This document shows positions 55,684 through 64,000 of a DNA stretch of 64,000 bases, one piece after another. The stretch spans positions 4,651,001-4,715,000 of the forward strand of contig NZ_AP026966.1 in the NCBI RefSeq assembly GCF_027923905.1, given 5' to 3'. This DNA is from Massilia varians (GTDB lineage Bacteria > Pseudomonadota > Gammaproteobacteria > Burkholderiales > Burkholderiaceae_D). Every line of letters starts with the position of its first letter. Position 1 is the stretch's first letter. A program made the translations under genes and the position numbers. Under the pieces are notes generated by a model. The model saw only the letters and a program-made list of their open reading frames with translations, did no database searches and was not told the DNA's origin.

Positions 55684-56430
55684 GCTCTGTTGCGTAAATC
55701 AGGCCCGGCCAGCGTAAAGCGCGTAAGTATGGCAGTCTGGCCAGACTACAGCACGGTCAGCAGGCGGAAAAAGACGCTGCAGGTGGCCATCGCTATGCCG
55801 ACCACGACGGGCTTGCACCTGCTGGTGGACAGCACTGGCATCAAGATGCTGGGTGAAGGCGAGTGGAAGACGAAGAAGCACGCGGCAAAACATCGCCGCC
55901 AATGGCGCAAGGTGCATCTCGGGATCGATGCGTTTACGCTCGAGATCCGGGCCATGGAAGTGACCGATAACGGTATCGGCGACGCACCTGTCCTGCCAGC
56001 GCTGCTGAGCTAGATTTCTGCTGACGAGCGCATTGCCAGCGTCAATGGCGACGGTGCGTACGACACGAAGGACTGTCATGAAGGCATTGCGTTGCGCATT
56101 GCGCATGTCATCATCATCCCAACCCGGAAGAACGCCAAGCCCTGGAAGGCAAACAACCGGGTGCCGATGCACGTAACGACATCCTGCAAGCTACAAAAAG
56201 GCTGGACGGGCAATCTGGAAGAGATGGAGCGGCTACCACCGGCATAGCCTTGTTGAAACCAAGATGCGCTGTTTCAAGTTGCTGGGCGAACACGTCATGG
56301 CACGCGACTTCGAACGTCAGGTCGCCGAGCGACAAGTACGGGCTGCCATGCTGAACCGCCTCACCCGGCTGGGCCGGTTCGGCCAGAAGCGGAAGTTCGT
56401 CGGATTACCGATCTGGTTGTATAAGTGTTA
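55684..56430 (+). pseudogene. Decayed IS5-family (IS903-like) transposase with left end
   Basis: The left end GCTCTGTTGCGTAAATCAGG is followed by transposase coding with WPDYSTVSRRKKTLQ, LHLLVDSTGIKMLGEGEWK and RRQWRKVHLGIDA, the DDE-type core of IS5/IS903-like enzymes. The first about 80 residues of a normal transposase are missing, a stop occurs near 56011, and later parts (DERIASVNGDGAYDTKDCHE, SLVETKMRCFKLLGEHVMAR) continue in changed frames up to about 56430. No right end was found. The element is inactive. Confidence 0.85.
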
Positions 56431-56599
56431 AACTCAAGGCAGTCACTGAAGTGTTGAGAAACCCAGTGTCGCCCTGTGTCTACTCTTTGCCACGTGCAGG
56501 AGGCGGCTTCGCCGCAAATGGTGGCGGTGCAGTCATCATTACATTTGGCTCACCGGAAAGTCGGTAATTTGGTGGCTGTTTAACTACAGGAGATATCTC

Positions 56600-56902
56600 A
56601 TGGTCAAACTTGCGTTGTTCGTTCGTCTAGAAGCCAAGCCGGGTAAGGAGAAAGAAGTAGAGAACTTTCTGTTAAGTGGTCTTCCCCTCGTTCAGGCAGA
56701 GCCGGCTACTACAGCTTGGTTCGGCATCCGCCTGGGGCCATCAACCTTTGGCATTTTTGACGCGTTTCCAGATGAGGCTGGGCGGCAAGCTCATCTTTCC
56801 GGTCAAGTCGCAGCCGCGCTTATGGAAAAAGCGGGTGAGTTATTCGCCGAGCCGCCGTCAATCGAAAAGGTTGACGTTCTTGCGGCAAAGCTGCCAGGCT
56901 AA
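56600..56902 (+). CDS. ABM (antibiotic biosynthesis monooxygenase)-like domain protein
   Basis: A 100-residue single-domain protein: KLALFVRLEAKPGKEKEVEN then TTAWFGIRLGPSTFGIFDAF and a late helix, matching the dimeric alpha/beta ABM fold. Such proteins act as small monooxygenases or quinol-detoxifying enzymes; the substrate cannot be told. AGGAGATATCTC precedes the ATG. It is isolated between two IS remnants within the tRNA-Lys island. Confidence 0.8.
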   Translation: MVKLALFVRLEAKPGKEKEVENFLLSGLPLVQAEPATTAWFGIRLGPSTFGIFDAFPDEAGRQAHLSGQVAAALMEKAGELFAEPPSIEKVDVLAAKLPG

Positions 56903-56935
56903 GCAACCCCAGTAAGTCGCCCTGGCCGACGATTT

Positions 56936-57240
56936 GGAGCCTATCCCAGTAGACCTGCTGAGCGCCAAGCAATGATTCCACAAACGAGGTGAAGGCAGGC
57001 GAGATAGTTGCCTGCCTTCTTCGGCCAACGGATCAGCAGGCCACGGAATCGATTCATTCAGCTGTGCGTGCGCTCGACGACCCAACGTCGGGCGCGAAAT
57101 CCTGCATCCTTGTTCAGTTCTAAAGCTTCTTCATCGCGCGCTCGAATGTGGGCGATGAAGCCAAGATCCTCGACCCATTGACGGTAAGCGTCCAGCCGCC
57201 CCACCTTCAGGGCAGAGTCAGGCCAGCGTAGAGTCTGCAA
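56936..57240 (-). pseudogene. 3' fragment of a second IS5-family transposase (ISL2-like)
   Basis: On the minus strand it reads LGFIAHIRARDEEA, DAGFRARRWVVERTHS, then a TGA where a tryptophan is expected, followed by MNRFRGLLIRWPKKAGNYL, and the frame is lost near the end. The end at 56936 (GGAGCCTATCCCAGTAG) is the terminal part of the element. The 5' part of the transposase is missing; the fragment joins an IS66 fragment at about 57241. Confidence 0.8.
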
Positions 57241-57641
57241 ATGGCAGCAGCGAATAGATTCGGCTGTTCGGGCAGGTTGGCAGCCTGTCGAGGGTGTCGG
57301 CGATCATGACGGTTCTCGATGCGCGGCAGTTCGGGCGGCAGTGACTGACGGCCAGCGCGCTTGCGCGCAGGCTTGCTGCTGGCCTGGCTTTCCAGCTTGC
57401 CCTCGATGGCGGCCAGGTCCATGTCAACCGCCTCCTCGAACAGCGAGCGCTGCTCGCCGCTGAGCACTTCGCTGGCCTTGCCATAGCGGATGCGCTTGAG
57501 GTAGGCCAGTTCGTGCGTCAGGGCCGTGATCTTGAAATCCTTCTCGGCCAGCTGGACCTGCTGCTGCTCGACCAGCGCACGCACCTTCGCCAGCATGGCG
57601 GGATCGATATCGGTGCGGGCGAGTTCGTCGAGCAGATTCAT
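57241..57641 (-). pseudogene. Truncated IS66 family transposase (TnpC), N-terminal part
   Basis: The N-terminal about 110 residues of an IS66 TnpC are recognisable: VRALVEQQQVQLAEKDFKI, LTHELAYLKRIRYGKASEVL and LPPELPRIENRHD. After that, the sequence is lost at the junction with the IS5-type fragment. The catalytic domain is absent. Confidence 0.8.
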
Positions 57642-57701
57642 GGGGATGCAGTGTAGCGAGCTGCGCCGACGTTTACAAGCAAAACAGTATACGTGCCGGC
57701 C

Positions 57702-58043
57702 CTACAGCCGCCATTGCGAGGGCGCCTGGGCCGACAGGCGCTGCCAGTCCACGCCCATGACCAGCCATTGCCACTGCTCTGCGCTGAGTTGCCAGCATTT
57801 GTCGCCAGGCTCCGGCCAGACGAACTGGCCGCGATGCAGGCGGCGCAGGCACATCCACACGCCGGTGCCGTCCCAGCTCACCACCTTGAGCCGCGTGCGG
57901 CGCCGATTGCTGAACACATAGGCCGTGCCGTCGCAGGGCGCACGGCCCAGTGCCTGCTGCACGTGCAGGGACAAGCCATCGACGCCGGTGCGCATATCGA
58001 CCGGATCGAGCGCCAGCCAGACTGACTCCGGCAGCAGCTTCAC
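57702..58043 (-). CDS. tnpB: IS66 family insertion sequence accessory protein TnpB
   Basis: A 113-residue protein with the IS66 Orf2 core: VWLALDPVDMRTGVDGLSLH, VFSNRRRTRLKVVSWDGTGVW and WPEPGD. It has a GTG start at 58043 overlapping the tnpA-fragment stop (GTGA), the usual coupling in IS66. It seems intact but the flanking tnpA and tnpC are truncated, so the element cannot move by itself. Confidence 0.85.
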   Translation of the reverse strand: MKLLPESVWLALDPVDMRTGVDGLSLHVQQALGRAPCDGTAYVFSNRRRTRLKVVSWDGTGVWMCLRRLHRGQFVWPEPGDKCWQLSAEQWQWLVMGVDWQRLSAQAPSQWRL

Positions 58044-58125
58044 CGCAGCTCCTGCAGCAGCCTGGCCAACCACGCCGCATCGACGCCAGTGTCCATGCGC
58101 ATGAGCGGGCAGCTGGCGCGCTGCC
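58040..58125 (-). pseudogene. 3' fragment of IS66 tnpA
   Basis: The minus strand encodes CPLMRMDTGVDAAWLARLLQ and then ELR-stop, the typical C-terminus of IS66 TnpA (Orf1), overlapping tnpB. The upstream part is missing where the LysR-type gene ends, so the element was truncated here. Confidence 0.75.
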
Positions 58126-59034
58126 TCAGGCGCGCGCCAGCGCGGGGTCGGAAAAAGCTTCGACGATCGCGTCGAACACGCGCCTGATGCGCGGCGGCAC
58201 TGGACCGCGCTGCGGACGATAGACGAATACATCCCACGCGGGTGGCGCGAACTCGTCGAGCACCGTGACCAGGCGTCCGCTTGCCAGGTCGGCAGCGACC
58301 AGGTAGTACGGCAACTGGCCGTAGCCGACGCCGGCCAGCACGGCGTCGCGCTCGGCCTCCGGATCGTTGGTCATGAAGGCCGGGGAGGCCGGCATGAACT
58401 GCTTGTCGTCGGCCAGGTACCATGGCCACACCCTGCCGCTGCTACTATCCACAAAGCCGGTGGTCGGCAGCGCCGCCAGCGCGTCCGGCGACGCGGGAAT
58501 CCCGGCGCGCGCCACCAGTGCAGGCGAGCCGGCAATCACGAACGACATCTTGGTCACTGCGCGCGCCACGAAGCGGTTGTCGCGCATGAATCCCAAGCGC
58601 ACCCCGATATCGATCTGTTCGTCCACCACGTCCGCAATTGCATCACCGAGGCGCAAGTCGACGATGATGGACGGATGCGCCAGCGCTAGGTTGGCCAGGG
58701 CCGGCAGCAAGTGCATGCGCGCCAGGCTGCGCGGCGCCGTGATGCGCACGCGGGTTGGCAGTTCCGGTTCGGCCGAATCGCTGGCGCGCTGGAACAAGGC
58801 ATCGAGCTGCAGCAGCGAATCGCGCGCGCGCGCGGCCAGCTGCCCGCCGAACTCGGTCACGCGGATCTGCCGCGTGCTGCGGTGGAACAGCACTTCGCCG
58901 AAGTGGCGCTCGAGCTGCTGGACCGCACGCGTCACCGCCTGCGGCGAAATGCCGAGTCGCGCGGCGGCCTCGCGGAAGCTGGACGATTCGGCAGCGGCGC
59001 AAAAGATTCGTATCAGGTCAGTCTGGTTCAGCAA
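58126..59034 (-). CDS. LysR family transcriptional regulator
   Basis: A 302-residue regulator. Winged helix at the N-terminus: LIRIFCAAAESSSFREAAAR and LGISPQAVTRAVQQLE. The effector-binding domain follows (RVRITAPRSLARMHLLP). It is divergent from the SDR gene, with 134 bases between, so it probably regulates it. The C-terminal end (DPALARA) is at the junction with the IS66 fragment; the length is normal, so it seems intact. Confidence 0.9.
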   Translation of the reverse strand: MLNQTDLIRIFCAAAESSSFREAAARLGISPQAVTRAVQQLERHFGEVLFHRSTRQIRVTEFGGQLAARARDSLLQLDALFQRASDSAEPELPTRVRITAPRSLARMHLLPALANLALAHPSIIVDLRLGDAIADVVDEQIDIGVRLGFMRDNRFVARAVTKMSFVIAGSPALVARAGIPASPDALAALPTTGFVDSSSGRVWPWYLADDKQFMPASPAFMTNDPEAERDAVLAGVGYGQLPYYLVAADLASGRLVTVLDEFAPPAWDVFVYRPQRGPVPPRIRRVFDAIVEAFSDPALARA

Positions 59035-59168
59035 GCAGAAACTCCTTGTAGCCGTCGATTATTCCACAAATTTGAATTCTGAAATCGCTCTTGTTCCATA
59101 TACAACGCTGCGCCGCACTTTCATACTGTGTCCTGAACTGAACCCCATCCCTTTCGAAGGAAGCACTC

Positions 59169-59909
59169 ATGAACCAAGATATCGCAGGCAAAGTAGTCGT
59201 GATTACCGGCGCCAGCAGCGGCCTGGGCGAAGCGACCGCGCGCCAACTGTCATCGCTGGGCGCGCACCTGGTGCTGGGCGCGCGCCGCCAGGATCGGCTC
59301 GAAGCGCTGGCCGCGGACATCCGGGGCGCCGGCGGCAAGGTCGAAATCGTCGTGACCGACGTGACCCGCAAGCAGGACGTGGTGGCGCTGGTGCAGGCCG
59401 CGCTGACCAATTTCGGCCGGCTCGACGTGATGATCAACAACGCCGGCCTGATGGCCGTGGCGCCGCTTGCCGAACTGAAGGTCGACGAGTGGGATAGCAT
59501 GCTCGACATTAACGTCAAGGGCGTGCTGTACGGAATTGCGGCCGCGCTGCCCGTGTTCCAGAAGCAGGAAAGCGGCCATTTCATCAACATCGCATCGGTG
59601 GCCGGGCTGAAGATGTTCGGCAACGCGACCGTGTACAGCGCCACCAAGTTCGCCGTGCGCGCCATTTCGGAAGGCCTGCGCGCTGAAGTCGGCGGCAAGA
59701 TCCGCAGCACCGTCATTTCCCCGGGCGCCGTCGAATCGGAACTGAAACACGGCAGCAGCCACGCCGAGAGCGCGAGCGCGGTGCATGACTTCTACGAGAT
59801 GGCGATCCCGTCCGATGCGGTGGCGCGCGCGATTGCGTACGCGATCATACAGCCGGCTGATGTCGACATCAACGAAATCGTGCTGCGCCCCACCGCCCAG
59901 GAGTTCTAA
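59169..59909 (+). CDS. Short-chain dehydrogenase/reductase
   Basis: A 246-residue classical SDR. Cofactor motif VVITGASSGLGEATAR, NNAG at about residue 90, catalytic Ser in INIASVAG and YxxxK as YSATKFA. The residues after strand 2 (GARRQDRLE) indicate NADP preference. It reduces carbonyls or oxidises alcohols; substrate unknown. CGAAGGAAGCACTC precedes the ATG. It is divergent from the LysR gene and followed 3 bases later by a truncated quinone oxidoreductase gene. Confidence 0.92.
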   Translation: MNQDIAGKVVVITGASSGLGEATARQLSSLGAHLVLGARRQDRLEALAADIRGAGGKVEIVVTDVTRKQDVVALVQAALTNFGRLDVMINNAGLMAVAPLAELKVDEWDSMLDINVKGVLYGIAAALPVFQKQESGHFINIASVAGLKMFGNATVYSATKFAVRAISEGLRAEVGGKIRSTVISPGAVESELKHGSSHAESASAVHDFYEMAIPSDAVARAIAYAIIQPADVDINEIVLRPTAQEF

Positions 59910-59912
59910 GCC

Positions 59913-60032
59913 ATGAAAGCGGTTGCCTATCGCGCGGCACTTCCCATCTCCGCGCCTGAATCGCTGATCAACATCACGTTGCCGGACCCTGTCGCCACGG
60001 GGCGCGGCCTGCTGGTGGAAGTGCAAAATTAG
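59913..60032 (+). pseudogene. Quinone oxidoreductase (zinc-type ADH family) gene, truncated
   Basis: Thirty-nine codons, KAVAYRAALPISAPESLINI then TLPDPVATGRGLLVEV, match the N-terminus of NADPH:quinone oxidoreductase-like proteins of about 335 residues. After codon 37 homology ends and a stop appears in the DNA of the frmA inverted-repeat arm. The gene was therefore interrupted by the insertion starting at about 60024. No remainder is found after the right arm. It was probably the second gene of an SDR-oxidoreductase operon. Confidence 0.8.
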
Positions 60033-60170
60033 TGTGTCATTTGCGCGGTTCTGGCGGGATGCGATGCAAGGCGTGCGCAGGAGTCATAGCGAGCAATGGC
60101 GACGACGAGCAACGCCGCAGCGCGCCTGTAAGAGCCGATCCAAATGTGACAGTAATTCTTGAGCGGCTCC
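60024..60170. repeat. Left arm of inverted repeat framing frmA
   Basis: The arm, read as reverse complement (GGAGCCGCTCAAGAATTACT, then CACATTTGGATCGG), aligns along its length with 61335-61521 on the other side of frmA. Shared stretches include GTTGCTCGTCGTCGCCAT versus GTTGCTCGGCGTCGCCAT and GCCAGAACCGC at the outer end. It begins inside the quinone oxidoreductase fragment. Confidence 0.75.
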
Positions 60171-60227
60171 TAAGCGGCCCGGGCTGTCGGGCACGCTTTC
60201 ATTTTTATCTAAACAACCATATCAGCT

Positions 60228-61334
<1,107 letters not shown>

Positions 61335-61521
61335 GGAGCCGTTCAAAAATAACTGTTACATTTGGATCGGTTCTGGCCGCGCTCTGCTGCGTTGCTCGGC
61401 GTCGCCATCGCTCGCAATGACTCCTCCTCACGCCTTGCGTCGCGGCGTGCCTTTTCCGCGGTCCGAATTGCGGCGCAATCTGTCCTGCCAGAACCGCCCA
61501 AATGTAATACTTGTTTTTTCA
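61335..61521. repeat. Right arm of inverted repeat framing frmA
   Basis: It starts at the base after the frmA stop codon (GGAGCCGTTCAAAAATAACT) and ends near 61521 (outer TGCCAGAACCGCCCAAATGT...). It is complementary to 60024-60170 with some mismatches and about 40 extra bases (GCGGCGTGCC to GCGGCGCAAT) in its outer half. No gene lies inside it; a decayed IS481 transposase overlaps its outer end. Confidence 0.75.
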
Positions 61522-61995
61522 CGTTTCCAAAGCGCTGCGCGCTTCCCTGTGGACCGCCTGTGGACAACGGTGCCCGTTGCTCACCGTCTGTCCACAGGTC
61601 GGATAGATGTGCATGAAGACCCAGCGCGTGGCGCGGTCGATGGCGACGAACAGGTAGCGACGCGAGGTCTCGTCGGGCATCTGAGGCAGGTACTTGATAT
61701 CGATATGGATAAAGCCCGGCTCGTAGTCCTTGAAGGTCTTCTTGGGCGTGATGATTTCGCCTTCGGCCTTCGGGATCACGTCTTCAAGCCGCGACATGCC
61801 CTCGCGCTTGAGCAAGCGTGCAATGCCTGACCGGGCGACGTCGGGATGCACATTGTCCCGCTTGAGCCACTTTGCACCCGTCGCTCGTGTGATGCCGAAG
61901 ACCTTTGCAGCCTCACGGTCAGACAGACCGGAATCCTTGATCTCCTGCCGGATTTTGGGGGTGGTACGGGCTTGCGGGTGAATGCGTGAACTCAT
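61519..61995 (-). pseudogene. Decayed IS481-family transposase with internal deletion
   Basis: The minus strand encodes the N-terminus IHPQARTTPKIRQEIK and RATGAKWLKRDNVHPDVARS, then, after a missing block of about 50 residues that would normally follow the helix-turn-helix, GIARLLKREGMSRLEDVIP, KTFKDYEPGFIHIDIKYLPQ and RRYLFVAIDRATRWVF with the start of the DDE core. The rest of the catalytic domain is gone and the tail (TCGQTVSNGHR) is unrelated. The reading frame is open but the protein cannot be active. Confidence 0.85.
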
Positions 61996-62325
61996 GCTGC
62001 CAACTGCTCCTGGTGCGATTGAATGCCGGGACTGCTGAACCCGGCAATCAAGTCGCCCAGCATAGCCTTTGCACGGAACAAAGGCCAGCTACGGCGAGGA
62101 ATATGATCGCACGGAACTAAACAAGTACGCTCTACCGTACAGCTTGACGATCAGATACTGCAAGGTGCAACTGCCCTGTAGATTCGCGCGGTGAGGAAGG
62201 TTGCTGTACCGATCTTGGAAGAGCCGTCCTCTACGCGCGCGGCGCGCTTCCGGCGTGTCGTGCCGCACAGAAGAAAAACCGCCGAGGATGCTACAGTTCC
62301 GACACCATCCAATTCGAGGTGTCCG
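61996..62325. other. Intergenic region downstream of the IS481 remnant's 5' end
   Basis: No gene is recognised. It contains the upstream end of the IS481 remnant and the leader of the following membrane-protein gene. An in-frame upstream extension to 62191 lacks homology. Confidence 0.4.
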
Positions 62326-62841
62326 GTGAAATATCTACAGAAAATCAGCAGCCTCGGTTACATTTTTATCGCCCTGCTGTTCTTCATCTGCGGCTATGGG
62401 CTGATCGTGCTTGCCGGCATGGAAATCTGGGCGACCCTGTTTGCTCCCGACAAGGAAACCGTGCAGGAGCGCTTCCAGCTCATCCTGGAATGCGTGGGAC
62501 TGCTGACCATCTCCGTCGCCGCCTTCGAACTGGGCCAGACCGTGCTCGAAGAAGAGCTGCAGCGCGAAGTGCACGTCAGCTCCCCGACCCGCCTGCGCCG
62601 CTTCCTGTCGCGCTTCCTGATCGTGGTGGTGGTATCGCTGGGGGTCGAGTGCCTGATCGGCGTGTTCACGTTCCTGCATACCAAACCCGAACTGCTGCCG
62701 CAGGCGGCGTCGATCGGTATCGCCGCGGCCGTGCTGCTGGCAAGCTGGGGCTTGTTCGTGCGCCAGAACGTCGAAGCGGAGAAGCTCGAGCCGGAAGCGA
62801 TGCACCAGGCGCAGGAGGAAGACAAACACGTCGAAACATGA
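62326..62841 (+). CDS. Integral membrane protein of unknown function
   Basis: A 171-residue protein with four predicted membrane helices (YIFIALLFFICGYGLIVLAG, ILECVGLLTISVAAFELGQT, FLIVVVVSLGVECLIGVFTF and IGIAAAVLLASWGLFV). The C-terminus is acidic (EEDKHVET). A GTG start at 62326 is chosen because GAGG lies six bases before it and translation then begins just before the first helix; an upstream ATG at 62191 is less likely. No family is recognised. It stands directly before tRNA-Lys copy 2. Confidence 0.65.
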   Translation: MKYLQKISSLGYIFIALLFFICGYGLIVLAGMEIWATLFAPDKETVQERFQLILECVGLLTISVAAFELGQTVLEEELQREVHVSSPTRLRRFLSRFLIVVVVSLGVECLIGVFTFLHTKPELLPQAASIGIAAAVLLASWGLFVRQNVEAEKLEPEAMHQAQEEDKHVET

Positions 62842-62879
62842 ATTGTCTTCGTGCCGGCGCAGATTCGCTCAGGAAGTTC

Positions 62880-62908
62880 TTGGAAAATCGCAAGAATGCC
62901 GCTATAAT
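62880..62908 (+). promoter_or_regulatory. Promoter of tRNA-Lys copy 2
   Basis: TTGGAA (62880-62885) and TATAAT (62903-62908) are separated by 17 bases; the tRNA starts 12 bases after the -10 box. Confidence 0.75.
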
Positions 62909-62920
62909 CTTGGCTTCTTC

Positions 62921-62996
62921 GGGTCGTTAGCTCAGTTGGTAGAGCAGCGGACTTTTAATCCGTTGGTCGCTGGTTCGAGCCCAGCACGGCCTACCA
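62921..62996 (+). tRNA. tRNA-Lys (TTT), copy 2
   Basis: Identical over all 76 bases to the copy at 53973-54048, with anticodon TTT and encoded CCA. It has its own promoter and terminator, so it is expected to be functional. The two copies bracket about 9 kb of accessory genes. Confidence 0.97.
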
Positions 62997-63010
62997 AAGA
63001 TTCAGCAAGG

Positions 63011-63046
63011 AAGGCGTCATGAGCAATCGTGACGCCTTTTTTGTTT
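63011..63046 (+). terminator. Terminator of tRNA-Lys copy 2
   Basis: A 9-bp stem AAGGCGTCA / TGACGCCTT with a 10-base loop and T-run (TTTTTTGTTTTT), 14 bases after the tRNA. Its sequence differs from the terminator of copy 1. Confidence 0.88.
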
Positions 63047-63112
63047 TTGGCGTCATATTGCTGTCATCCCCGCCTCCTATGCTGTCGGTTTTTCAACTCA
63101 GGAAATCCGACA

Positions 63113-64000
63113 ATGCCGTTTCTCGACCTCGCCGCTCCTCCGACCACCCTGCGCGCCCTTGGCGCCGCCATGCTCGCCGCCGGCCTCCTTGCCGGCTGTG
63201 GCGGCGGCGATGACGACGAAGATCTGACGCCCAGGACGCTGGCGCTGGAAAAGATAGGTGGCTATGACGGCGGCAAGGTCGGCGCGGCCGAGATCACCGC
63301 GTTCGACGCGGCCAGCAAGCGCCTGTTCGTGGTCAACGGCGCCAACGGCACCGTCGACGTGCTCGACCTCGCGACACCATCCGCGCCCAAGCTGGTCGGC
63401 ACCATCAGCGTCACCGGCCTCGGCGTGGGCGTCAACAGCGTCGCCATTCACGACGGCCTGGTCGCCCTGGCCATCGAAGCTTCGCCCAAGACCAATCCCG
63501 GCACGGTTGCCTTCTACAATGCCGCCGACCTGAAGCTGGTAAACAGCGTGCGCGTCGGCGCACTGCCCGACATGCTCACCTTTACCCCGGACGGCCGTAC
63601 CGTGCTGGTCGCCAATGAAGGTGAACCGAACAGCTACGGCCAGGCCGACTCCGTCGATCCGGAAGGCTCGGTCAGCGTCATCACGGTCAACCGCGGCGGC
63701 GCGCCGACCGTCGCCACCGCCGACTTCCGCGCTTTCAACGGCCAGGAAGCCGCGCTGCGCAGCCAGGGCATCCGCATCTACGGCCCGGGCGCCAGCGCCG
63801 CGCAGGATCTCGAACCGGAATACATCGCCACCAGCGAGGACGGCCGCACGGCCTACGTCACCTTGCAGGAAAACAATGCCGTGGCCATCGTCGATGTCGC
63901 CAGCGCCAAGGTCACGGCGATCAAGCCGCTCGGCACCAAGAACCACAATTTGGCCGGTATGGGCATGGACGCTTCCGACGAAGACGGCGGCACCAACACC
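63113..64000 (+). CDS. Choice-of-anchor I family lipoprotein, 3' truncated by window edge
   Basis: The first 296 codons are open to the end of the window. A lipoprotein signal ends in GLLAGC (Cys29), followed by GGGDDDED and a beta-propeller-like region: FVVNGANGTVDVLDLATPS, DMLTFTPDGRTVLVANEGEP and EPEYIATSEDGRTAYVTLQE. This matches choice-of-anchor I / esterase-like phosphatase-associated proteins. Function in the cell envelope is unknown; the family often occurs with PhoX-type phosphatases. AGGAAATCCGACA precedes the ATG. Confidence 0.85.
   Translation, partial: MPFLDLAAPPTTLRALGAAMLAAGLLAGCGGGDDDEDLTPRTLALEKIGGYDGGKVGAAEITAFDAASKRLFVVNGANGTVDVLDLATPSAPKLVGTISVTGLGVGVNSVAIHDGLVALAIEASPKTNPGTVAFYNAADLKLVNSVRVGALPDMLTFTPDGRTVLVANEGEPNSYGQADSVDPEGSVSVITVNRGGAPTVATADFRAFNGQEAALRSQGIRIYGPGASAAQDLEPEYIATSEDGRTAYVTLQENNAVAIVDVASAKVTAIKPLGTKNHNLAGMGMDASDEDGGTNT

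Noticed and set aside
63019..63213. Open frame starting in the tRNA-Lys copy 2 terminator
   Set aside because: It overlaps the terminator and the choice-of-anchor gene in another frame; no support.

Overview
The window is high-GC (mostly mid-60s % by eye) chromosomal DNA from a betaproteobacterium of the order Burkholderiales, most likely Oxalobacteraceae close to Massilia/Duganella. This rests on protein-level recognition: a TonB-ExbB-ExbD-ExbD operon, adjacent aat-bpt N-end-rule transferases, a PHA phasin, a CysB-type regulator, a broad-specificity DesC-like desaturase, and REPIN-like GTAGGGTGGNC repeats. Genus is an inference.

Layout. 1-2144: end of a DUF444 (YeaH-like) gene followed by SpoVR, the tail of the conserved prkA-yeaH-spoVR stress module. 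2145-3070: a long gene-poor, AT-richer stretch. 3071-7007: TonB energising system (tonB, exbB, two exbD) plus a secreted TPR-like protein, ending in a strong terminator. 7181-13460: housekeeping cluster ribF-ileS-lspA-coaBC-dut, then a lipoprotein resembling an M48 peptidase that lacks the catalytic glutamate, XdhC, an EamA transporter and alkA. 17628-20777: an orphan DUF1851 gene, initiator tRNA, Nudix hydrolase, and aat-bpt separated by a palindromic element. 20777-23172: a disrupted segment in which a PKD/M23 lipoprotein lies between a broken copy of the pyrD 5' end and a broken copy of an aldo/keto reductase 3' end; the intact pyrD and aldo/keto reductase follow directly.

25368-31917: a methyltransferase, then a sulfur-assimilation block (peroxiredoxin, TSUP permease, cysT-cysW-cysA, cysB-type regulator). 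32029-37287: dgkA, an IclR regulator, a penicillin-binding endopeptidase, a nitroreductase with an EamA transporter, and a phasin. 37351-40996: branched-chain amino acid ABC transporter livHMGF without its binding protein. 41273-44045: ispH-fkpB, radC and the rpmB-rpmG ribosomal operon. 44231-53908: a secreted hypothetical protein, desaturase, MscS channel, RsmB-type rRNA methyltransferase, purN, a barstar-like protein, a glycine-zipper protein, a spermidine-synthase-like protein and a GspE/PilB-type ATPase.

53973-62996: two identical tRNA-Lys(UUU) genes bracket about 9 kb of accessory DNA. It carries two unrelated formaldehyde dehydrogenases (glutathione-independent fdhA and glutathione-dependent frmA), a LysR-SDR pair, an ABM-domain protein and decayed IS5, IS66 and IS481 elements. 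frmA is framed by long imperfect inverted repeats and this block interrupts a quinone oxidoreductase gene. The window ends inside a choice-of-anchor-I lipoprotein gene.

No CRISPR array, prophage, rRNA operon or complete novel defence system was recognised. The most unusual items are the frmA inverted-repeat cassette, the tRNA-Lys-bracketed aldehyde island, the pyrD/aldo-keto reductase partial duplication around a foreign gene, and the M48-like lipoprotein with HTMAH in place of HExxH.
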